NCBI GenBank assembly: GCA_964540725.1
Contig: CAZINU010000002.1
Location: 1-64,000 of the forward strand
DNA from: JANJWP01 sp964540725
GTDB taxonomy: Bacteria > Patescibacteriota > Gracilibacteria > BD1-5 > UBA2023
Direction: 5' to 3'
Length of the DNA: 64,000 nucleotides
In this document: one piece after another, positions 47,552 through 53,992 of the stretch
Position numbering within the stretch: the first letter of the stretch is position 1
How the letters are laid out: each line of letters opens with the position of its first letter
The notes under the pieces: model-generated
Told to the model about the DNA's origin: nothing
The model's database searches: none
The model's input: only the letters and a program-made list of their open reading frames with translations
Translations under genes and position numbers: made by a program

Positions 47552-49660
47552 ATGTCAGCATTCCCAAGCATTCGGAAATACCTGACGATCCTTTCGCTCT
47601 TCTTCTTTTTCGTGACGCTCGGGCACCTTGCCTTGGCGTACCTGTATTTGGGGTCGAAGACCGTCCCCGAACGCGGAGGCGCGGTTTCCGTCGGCTTCGT
47701 GAACGCCGTCCCGTCGCTCTCGCCCGTCCAAGCCGGCGCCGATCCGGTCGCCGATTTCGCGCTCCGGCTCCTGTATCGGTCGCTTTTGCGGTACGACGTC
47801 GAATCCCGTACCATGCGGGGGGATTTGGCGAACTGCGACTTGGGGAAGGATTTTTCCGAAATCCGGTGCTTCCCGAAAGATGGTGCGGCTTGGAACGACG
47901 GAACGCCCGTCACGAAGGCCGACGTCCTTGCCACGTACGCCCTGTTTTCCGAAACCGACCTCAATAAGCGGTTGCAGGCCGCCCTTTCGAAAACGTCCGT
48001 CGAAGACTCCGGCGACGCCATCGTGTTCCGAACCGACGACCCCAATGTCGATTTGCTCGAAGTGTTCACCCTTCCCATCGTGAGCGCCGAGGCTGCCGAA
48101 TCGATTCGGAAAGGGGAATTCCGTCCGGAGTCCGGACCGTTTTCGGGACCGTACGCGTTCGAGAAACGCGAAACCGACGCGGCTTCCCAATCCGAACGGA
48201 TCGTCCTCTCCCAAAATCCGAACTTTTCGACCCCTCCGTACGTATCCCGGTACGCGCTCCGGTTTTTTTCCGACCGCGACGCCCTGCTCTCGGCCCGCGA
48301 TTCGCTGAACGTCGTATACCCGAGCCGGGCCGTAGGCCCCATTTCCTCTCCCCGGTTCGCCCCCCTCAAGCTTTCGCTCCCGGAGTTCGTCGGCGTGTTC
48401 GCGAACGTTTCCGAACTTCCCGCCGACCTCCGTTCGCTCGTTCTTTCGCTTATCGGAAACGCGAAGCTCGCCAGTGCCGAAACCGCATCCTCAAAGCCGG
48501 TGAAAAACCCGTTCTTCACCGACGAATCGGCCATTCCGGAGCCCGAGACGAAGAATCCCGAAGAAATTCTCGCGAAGCACGGATTCTTCAAGAAGGCCGC
48601 GCTTATCGAGCGACTCAAGCGCCCCGTTCCGGCGAAAGCTGCCAAAACCAACCGGTACTTCGTCTCGCCCACGAATGAGGCGACGTACGTCGGGGGCGAC
48701 GCCGAAGAGATCCTCATCTCCGGTTCCGTACCGGATTCCGTCACGGAAGTGTACGTGAACGAATATCGGCTCCAGAGCTTCGTTCCGAAATCCGGAAAGT
48801 TCTACTACCGCGCCAAAACGTCCCTCCGGACGCTCCGGGAAGGACGCAACGAATACGCGCTTTCGTTCGTTGAAAACGGCGTGAAGGTCCGGAAGGAGTC
48901 GTTGGTCGTCGAGTACGTGAAAGACCCCGCCGAACGGGAAAAACGCCGCTCCGAACTCCGTTCGGAAGCCGCCCGAATCGCCGCCGCCTCGTCTTCCGGC
49001 GCTCTCGAGACCGCTATGGCGAAGTACGACGGCCTCGATCCGAACGCCTACTACGACGAGAGCGGAAACCCCTTCGTCCTCCGTCTCCGGTACGCCGCGG
49101 TTTCTCCCGAAATCCCGCTTCTGGCGTCCGAAATCGCCGAAGTCCTGAAGGGGGCGGGATTCTCCGTCGACGCGGCGGAAATTTCGACCGAAGACCTCCA
49201 GAAGAAGGTCATCCTCGGTGGGCAAAAGGAGTACGACCTCCTTCTTGCCGGCGTGAACCTCGGGCTTCTCGGGTATAACGTCTTCCCCTTCTTCCACTCC
49301 GGGCAGGCCGAGGTCGGGTACAATTTCTCGAAAATCAAAAACCCCTCCCTCGACGTCCTGTTGGAGGAACTCAAATCGAAAGATTTCGGCGACGAAGGCT
49401 TGAAAAACGTCCGGTCGAAGATTCTCGCCATCCTTCGGAAGGAGGCGGCGGTCGTGGCGGTATCGAGCCCGTATTTGCCGTATTCCATCGACCGGAGCGT
49501 AAAAAACGCCCACGTTCCGGAAATCGTCCCGTCTTCCCCGTACTTGTTCGACGTGCTCGAAGGCGCGTACGTGAACGAGAGCCGCATCGCGGACTTCCGC
49601 GACAAGTCGGTCGGCGGATTCGTCGGATGGGTCCGCGGACTCCTCGCTTCTTCGAAATAG
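47552..49660 (+). CDS. membrane-anchored peptide-binding protein (ABC solute-binding family 5)
   Basis: A 702-residue protein with an N-terminal membrane anchor (about 10-32), then the family 5 extracellular solute-binding fold with the WNDGTPVTKADVLATY signature (near 113). A beta-rich insertion (about 370-470), possibly an Ig-like domain, splits the two lobes, and the binding domain resumes near 500 to the C-terminus. It probably captures peptides for uptake. No ABC permease or ATPase gene is adjacent; the next gene is a membrane protein 3 bases on. No UGA codons. Confidence 0.82.
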   Translation: MSAFPSIRKYLTILSLFFFFVTLGHLALAYLYLGSKTVPERGGAVSVGFVNAVPSLSPVQAGADPVADFALRLLYRSLLRYDVESRTMRGDLANCDLGKDFSEIRCFPKDGAAWNDGTPVTKADVLATYALFSETDLNKRLQAALSKTSVEDSGDAIVFRTDDPNVDLLEVFTLPIVSAEAAESIRKGEFRPESGPFSGPYAFEKRETDAASQSERIVLSQNPNFSTPPYVSRYALRFFSDRDALLSARDSLNVVYPSRAVGPISSPRFAPLKLSLPEFVGVFANVSELPADLRSLVLSLIGNAKLASAETASSKPVKNPFFTDESAIPEPETKNPEEILAKHGFFKKAALIERLKRPVPAKAAKTNRYFVSPTNEATYVGGDAEEILISGSVPDSVTEVYVNEYRLQSFVPKSGKFYYRAKTSLRTLREGRNEYALSFVENGVKVRKESLVVEYVKDPAEREKRRSELRSEAARIAAASSSGALETAMAKYDGLDPNAYYDESGNPFVLRLRYAAVSPEIPLLASEIAEVLKGAGFSVDAAEISTEDLQKKVILGGQKEYDLLLAGVNLGLLGYNVFPFFHSGQAEVGYNFSKIKNPSLDVLLEELKSKDFGDEGLKNVRSKILAILRKEAAVVAVSSPYLPYSIDRSVKNAHVPEIVPSSPYLFDVLEGAYVNESRIADFRDKSVGGFVGWVRGLLASSK

Positions 49661-49663
49661 GCC

Positions 49664-50617
49664 ATGCGCGACAATATCGTACTTCCCGCCTGGACCGTCG
49701 CGAGCGAATCCTCGACGATCAAGAAATTCAACTTCCTTCCGTCCCTCCTTTCGACGGTATATTTGGCGTTCATCATCCTCTACCAGGTCGCGTGGAGCTA
49801 CGTGTACCTGTTCCAATTGAAGGACGAGTTCTTCAGTCTCGTCATCGATTTCGTCCACGCGTCGTATTTCTTCGAAACGGTCGTTACCGTCGCCTTCTTT
49901 TTCCTGCTCTATCTTCTGGTCACCCCCGTCGCCGAGGCCGGGCTGTTGAGCATGGTGGCGAAACGCGACGCGGGCGAACCCTGGCAGTCCCCTTATTCCC
50001 GAGCCATCTCGGTCGGACTCCGCCACTTTCTCCCGATCTTCGAAGCGCACAACCTTCTGGCGCCCTTCAAGCTCCTTTCGATCGTCACCTTCTACCTGTT
50101 CTCCCTTCGGATATTCGGTCGCGAATACGCGCTCGCCGTCAGCGTCATCGCGGTCGCGTACCTCGCTTTCTCCATTTTCGTGAACGCGCTCTTCGCCTAT
50201 ACGAAATTCTTCGTCGTGTTCCGCGACATGCGGGCCCTCCCGGCCATGGTTTCTTCCCTGCGCATGGCGATCGACAACCTGGGCGTGACCTTCCGGTTGT
50301 ACTTCACGCTCGTGCTCGTCTACGTCCGGACGCTTCTGACCGTCGCCGCGTTCATCGTGTTCCCGTTCGTCATTTCCGCGATTTTCACGTACGTGACGAT
50401 CGCGGCCGTGAAAATCCTCGCGTTCGCCGTCATCGGCGCCATGATCGTCACGTTCCTCGGCTTCGTCGCGCACGTGAACAGCGTTCTGGAAATCTTCGTG
50501 GAAGCGCTCTGGTACCGGGCGTTCGTGGAGCATTCGAAAGAAGGCGGCAACGGGGCCGTCGGCGAAGCGGGCGGTTCGCACGGCATCCACGCGCACGCGG
50601 AAGCCCACGGGCACTAG
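49664..50617 (+). CDS. polytopic membrane protein with His-rich tail
   Basis: A 317-residue protein with about six hydrophobic helices and a C-terminal tail ending HGIHAHAEAHGH, which could bind metal. It starts 3 bases after the peptide-binding gene. It shows no ABC permease EAA signature. Function unknown. Confidence 0.7.
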   Translation: MRDNIVLPAWTVASESSTIKKFNFLPSLLSTVYLAFIILYQVAWSYVYLFQLKDEFFSLVIDFVHASYFFETVVTVAFFFLLYLLVTPVAEAGLLSMVAKRDAGEPWQSPYSRAISVGLRHFLPIFEAHNLLAPFKLLSIVTFYLFSLRIFGREYALAVSVIAVAYLAFSIFVNALFAYTKFFVVFRDMRALPAMVSSLRMAIDNLGVTFRLYFTLVLVYVRTLLTVAAFIVFPFVISAIFTYVTIAAVKILAFAVIGAMIVTFLGFVAHVNSVLEIFVEALWYRAFVEHSKEGGNGAVGEAGGSHGIHAHAEAHGH

Positions 50618-50641
50618 CGCGCCCCGGCGTTCCCGGCAGCG

Positions 50642-51103
50642 CTACGGAACGTCGCCGTGGTGGTACCCGGTTCCTTTCCGGATTTGCCCGACGCGGTAGA
50701 GCTGTTCGGCGAGCACGAGACACGCGAGACCGTGCGGGAGCGTCATTTTCGAAAGCGAGAACGTTCCGGCGAGACGGCCGCCAAGGAGGTTCGAATCGAT
50801 GCCGTACGCGCCTCAGATCAGAAAATCCGCGTCCTCGGAACGGTTCTTCCGCCGTTCGATTTCTTCGAAGAGGCGTTCGGTCGACCAAAGCGGTCCCCCG
50901 ACGTCCAAGTACACGGGACGGACGCGTTTGTCGTCGAGAAACGCGGCGATGCGCTCGCTCTCTTTTTTGACGACGGTTTTCGGGTCGCTCGATTTTTCCG
51001 GTCGGATCCGGACGAATTCGACCGACTTTCCGAGGCGTTTCCGGTATTCTTCCATCGGGGTTTCGAAGTGTCCGAACGAATCGGCAACGAAGAGTACGCG
51101 CAT
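50642..51103 (-). CDS. rlmH: 23S rRNA (pseudouridine-1915 N3) methyltransferase RlmH
   Basis: A 153-residue SPOUT methyltransferase. The knot signature DFLI-G-GAYG (near residue 93) has its first glycine encoded by TGA 50813-50815; SLSKMTLPH and the final GTGYHHGDVP are the other family marks. It methylates pseudouridine 1915 of 23S rRNA. It converges with 49664-50617. Confidence 0.93.
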
Positions 51104-51139
51104 GGGAAAGGGGTTTTTGGAGGTTTTTTTCGGAGGGCT

Positions 51140-51167
51140 TTGACAAAATCGTCACTTTCCATACCAT
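51140..51167 (+). promoter_or_regulatory. candidate promoter of the tRNA-Thr/tRNA-Tyr pair
   Basis: Consensus TTGACA at 51140-51145, with a weaker -10 (around 51162-51167), about 40 bases before tRNA-Thr. Confidence 0.5.
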
Positions 51168-51206
51168 ACGCGGGCTTTCCGAAAAAGAAAGGTCCGACGA
51201 ACGGCT

Positions 51207-51282
51207 GCCACTTTAGCTCAGTTGGTAGAGCAACGGCCTTGTAATCCGTAGGTCGTCGGTTCGAGCCCGACAAGTGGCTCCA
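51207..51282 (+). tRNA. tRNA-Thr(UGU)
   Basis: Acceptor GCCACTT (51207-51213) pairs with AAGTGGC (51272-51278); anticodon TGT; encoded CCA. Confidence 0.95.
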
Positions 51283-51298
51283 TCGATTCTCGTCTCTT

Positions 51299-51383
51299 GG
51301 GTCGATTCCAGAGCGGTCAAATGGGGAGGACTGTAAATCCTTTGTCTACGACTTCGTAGGTTCGAATCCTACTCGGCCCACCA
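51299..51383 (+). tRNA. tRNA-Tyr(GUA)
   Basis: Acceptor GGGTCGA (51299-51305) pairs with TCGGCCC (51373-51379, one G-U pair); anticodon GTA; long variable arm; encoded CCA. Confidence 0.94.
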
Positions 51384-51393
51384 TGAAATATCC

Positions 51394-51419
51394 AAAAAGC
51401 CCCCTCGCGGGGGCTTTTT
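51394..51419 (+). terminator. terminator after tRNA-Tyr
   Basis: AAAAAGCCCCC, short loop, GGGGGCTTTTT. Confidence 0.85.
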
Positions 51420-51431
51420 CGTACGTCCGTG

Positions 51432-51602
51432 CGGGCCGAGGAGGATTCGAAGCCGCAGCCGCACGGACGAGCGCAAAGCGCGAGTCCGGAAGGAAACCGC
51501 TATTCGTGGCTTCCCGCGGCAAGGGGTTTTCCGAAGCGAGCGTCCGGAGCCGCTCCGCGGCCCGGCGCGACATTGCGAGGAAAGAATCCTCCCTCGCGGC
51601 CA
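51432..51602 (+). repeat. tRNA-linked palindromic repeat beside tRNA-Tyr
   Basis: It starts with an inverted near-copy of the tRNA-Tyr 3' end (51432-51451) and ends with a degenerate direct copy (51583-51602). The interior shares a 28-base core (51519-51546, 26 of 28 identical) and a GGCGCGACA block with repeat Ser-A at 1777-1946. The end sequences track the neighbouring tRNA while the core is common. Confidence 0.65.
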
Positions 51603-51606
51603 AAAC

Positions 51607-51636
51607 AAAAAAACGGCCCCACGCGCGGTGGGGCCG
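51607..51636 (-). terminator. terminator of 51674-52111
   Basis: On the minus strand CGGCCCC, loop, GGGGCCG, then seven T. It lies 38 bases after the TGA at 51674, with no TAA or TAG in that frame before it. Confidence 0.8.
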
Positions 51637-51673
51637 GAGCCGTTCGTTTCGAATCCTTTCCCGGCTTGAACGT

Positions 51674-52111
51674 TCATTTGCCGTCCGATATCGGAGCGTA
51701 GCGGTTCAAGTATTCCATGAAGCCGCTCCAGCGGGCGATTCGGTCGGCTAACGCCCGTCGTTCCGTCTTTCGGCGGGCCGCGACCACGGCATTCGCCATA
51801 TCCCGGATTCCCGAACCCAGCCGGCTCGTCAGGTGTTCCTTCGGATACGCGTAGATGAGCGCTTCGAGCGGAAGATCCGAGTGCTGTTCGTCGCTTCCGA
51901 AACGGAAGCCCGGGGAGTCCGAACTGGTACCGGATTGAAAATCCCAGCAAACTTCGATCGTCATGGTTTCGGTATCCAAAACCAGGAGAGCTCCGAACGC
52001 CACGTCTTTGAGGAATTTGATGCCGGTTTCGTACGGCGCGAATTCCCGGGGAATATCCTTGAATTTCAATGGATGCCGCTCCCCCATGTAATCTTCGAGT
52101 CGCAATTGCAT
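51674..52111 (-). CDS. hypothetical protein, possibly acquired from a standard-code donor
   Basis: A 145-residue soluble protein of no family I recognise. The frame ends at a TGA (51674-51676). If that TGA is Gly, the next in-frame stop is at 51503, beyond a strong terminator, so the mRNA would have no stop codon. The gene also has a good Shine-Dalgarno site (AAAGGAG, 6 bases before the ATG) and a consensus TTGACA promoter, unlike its neighbours. Together these suggest recent transfer from a donor using the standard code, or a genuinely exceptional UGA stop. Confidence 0.65.
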   Translation of the reverse strand: MQLRLEDYMGERHPLKFKDIPREFAPYETGIKFLKDVAFGALLVLDTETMTIEVCWDFQSGTSSDSPGFRFGSDEQHSDLPLEALIYAYPKEHLTSRLGSGIRDMANAVVAARRKTERRALADRIARWSGFMEYLNRYAPISDGK

Positions 52112-52112
52112 G

Positions 52113-52144
52113 CCTGTCTCCTTTGTGTTTGATTCCCAATATCG
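52113..52144 (-). promoter_or_regulatory. leader stem-loop and Shine-Dalgarno site of 52111
   Basis: On the minus strand GTGTTT..TCCC pairs with GGGA..AAACAC around a short loop, immediately before the AAAGGAG ribosome-binding site. It could act as an operator or translational switch. Confidence 0.4.
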
Positions 52145-52154
52145 GGATAAACAC

Positions 52155-52182
52155 GTATTACGAATTTTCGAACATTTGTCAA
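52155..52182 (-). promoter_or_regulatory. promoter of 51674-52111
   Basis: On the minus strand TTGACA (52177-52182), 16 bases, TAATAC (52155-52160). Confidence 0.6.
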
Positions 52183-52236
52183 TGTCGAAACCGCCCGGTT
52201 CCCGAAGGGGGGTCCGAGCGAGGCGTCGGCAGCGAG

Positions 52237-52422
52237 CTACCGTCCCCGTCCGGCGTGGTGCCCCGGGCGCTGCTTGTTCGGGGGATTGAATTTCGCCGCG
52301 TTCTTGCCGAACGAAAACGGCGGGGGCGTGAATTTCGGTTTTTTTACGGGAACCGGAACCTCGGCCGTTTCCGGGAGCTTGGGTTCCTCGACTTCTTCCG
52401 GGAGGTCTTTTTCGGGAGTCAT
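52237..52422 (-). CDS. small Pro/Lys-rich protein (61 aa)
   Basis: A 61-residue basic, proline-rich, probably disordered protein starting MTPEKDLPEEVEEP and ending in Arg/Gly/His. A good TTGCCT-16-TATACT promoter 23 bases upstream supports it as a real gene. The basic tail could bind RNA. Function unknown. Confidence 0.55.
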   Translation of the reverse strand: MTPEKDLPEEVEEPKLPETAEVPVPVKKPKFTPPPFSFGKNAAKFNPPNKQRPGHHAGRGR

Positions 52423-52445
52423 GCGCTATGGGGTTACGGTTCTCC

Positions 52446-52473
52446 AGTATAGAACGTCTCCGTCCGTAGGCAA
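52446..52473 (-). promoter_or_regulatory. promoter of the 61-aa protein
   Basis: On the minus strand TTGCCT (52468-52473), 16 bases, TATACT (52446-52451). Confidence 0.65.
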
Positions 52474-52486
52474 GAAAAAACCTCCG

Positions 52487-52515
52487 TTTGCTTTTTTCGA
52501 AGGCCTCCCTATAAT
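52487..52515 (+). promoter_or_regulatory. promoter of tRNA-Leu
   Basis: TTTGCT (52487-52492), 17 bases, consensus TATAAT (52510-52515), 27 bases before the tRNA. Confidence 0.7.
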
Positions 52516-52542
52516 TCCCGCCACCCGATTCGCCGTACCTCC

Positions 52543-52625
52543 GCCCGGATGGTGGAATGGTAGACACGACGGTCTTAGAAGCCGTTGCCGCAGGCGTGAG
52601 AGTTCGAGTCTCTCTCCGGGCACCA
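52543..52625 (+). tRNA. tRNA-Leu(UAG)
   Basis: Acceptor GCCCGGA (52543-52549) pairs with TCCGGGC (52615-52621); anticodon TAG; long variable arm; encoded CCA. Confidence 0.94.
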
Positions 52626-52684
52626 GAAGATTCCTTATTTCTCGGCGCGATCCGTACTTGGCGGACGCACAATTTTTTCTCCCC

Positions 52685-52900
52685 ATGAAGGCGAACATCC
52701 ACCCGGAAAACCACGAAGTGACCGTTACCTGCTCCTGCGGAAACGCATTCAAGACGCTCTCGACGATCAAGGACGAAATCAAGGTCGAATCCTGCGAGAA
52801 GTGCCACCCGTTCTATACCGGCGAAAAGCGCATCCTGAAGACCTCTTCGGTCGACAAGTTCTACGCCCGCCAGCAGAAGACCGCGAATCTGAGCAAGTAG
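52685..52900 (+). CDS. rpmE: 50S ribosomal protein L31
   Basis: A 71-residue L31 of the zinc-binding (C+) type: CSCGN near residue 16 and CEKCHPFYTG near 37 supply the four Cys. It ends 20 bases before a strong terminator and is probably cotranscribed with tRNA-Leu, which ends 59 bases upstream. Confidence 0.95.
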   Translation: MKANIHPENHEVTVTCSCGNAFKTLSTIKDEIKVESCEKCHPFYTGEKRILKTSSVDKFYARQQKTANLSK

Positions 52901-52920
52901 TTCTCCGTTCCCAATATCGA

Positions 52921-52946
52921 AAAACGCCCCGTACCGGGGCGTTTTT
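52921..52946. terminator. bidirectional terminator between rpmE and 52999-53976
   Basis: AAAACGCCCCG, loop TAC, CGGGGCGTTTTT; usable in both directions. Confidence 0.85.
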
Positions 52947-52998
52947 CGACGGTCGCCTTCCGGCATTCGTCGGACGTTTCCGCGACGGAAAGGCGGGC

Positions 52999-53976
52999 CT
53001 AGCCTTTCTGGAGGAAAAAGTTGAACAGCGCGTAGCTCGCGACCATGAGGACGATGCCGACGAACGCGTACTTGATAATGTTTTTCGCCCGTTTCAACCT
53101 GTCTTCTTCGCCACCGGACGATACGACGAGCCATCCCGCGTAGATGATGAGCAGAACGGTGATAACGGCGAGGAATCCGTTCAGATAGTTGACGAAGTTC
53201 GTCATGATCGTCACGGTTCGCCCAAGGTCGGGATCTTCGAGTCGGCACGTTCCGAAGAACGTGTAGCTTCCGCAGTCGTGCCCGGCTTTTCCGTAGATGC
53301 TCTCGACGAGGACTTTGGGAATCTTGATCAGGAGGAATCCGACGATGCCCGTGAAAATCGCCCGTTTGGCCCCCTTGGCCTGCTCGTCGTTGCCGCCCGC
53401 CGTTACGAGGCGGAAAAACGCGACGAAGGCGACGGCGAGGAAAATGAACGACGCGAGCGTTCCGAGAAGGCTCACGAACGGGTTCACCACCCGATCCAAG
53501 AGGAGGTTCGCGGTGTTGCCGGAGACGTTCTTGTCGTAGAGCGTCGAAACGAATACGTAGGCGCTCTGCATGACGATGATGCCCACGGTCGTCCAGAGGA
53601 TGGAATTTTTCCACTTCTTCACCGCTTCGTCGCTCCCTCCGGAAAAGAGCACCAAAACGACGCCGACGACCAAGTAGACGACCGCGACCGCGATGAAGAG
53701 GTTCTTCAGGTCGCGGCCGACGCCGAACAGGAAGTTCCGGGCCCCTTCCTCGCCCGTCGTTCCGGCGTTGAAGAAATTTTCGTTGTCCGTGCTGAATCGG
53801 AAATCGTCCAAGTACTCGTTCCGGTTCGTATCGCCCCGGCCAACTCAGGACGCCGGGCCGGAACGGAAATTCAGTTCTTCGGTCGTCGCGTCGGCGAACG
53901 CCGTCGAAAGCGCGGCGGGAGCGAGGCAGGAGGCCGAGACGAGCAGGGAAGCGGCGATACGGGAGAAAAGGCGCAT
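52999..53976 (-). CDS. three-module VirB2-like membrane protein
   Basis: A 325-residue protein with a signal peptide (about 1-30) and three copies of the pattern helix, GG-acidic-Lys loop, helix: loops SGGSDEAVKKWK (near 112), TAGGNDEQAKGAK (near 195) and SSGGEEDRLKRAK (near 290). The same loop occurs once in each of the four small proteins at 45164-46810, so this looks like a fused trimer of them. TGA 53845-53847 (residue 44) is read as Gly and links the signal peptide to the body. It is placed downstream of the second secretion ATPase or read with it, 16 bases apart. Confidence 0.75.
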
Positions 53977-53992
53977 GGAGGGGCGGGGGTGG

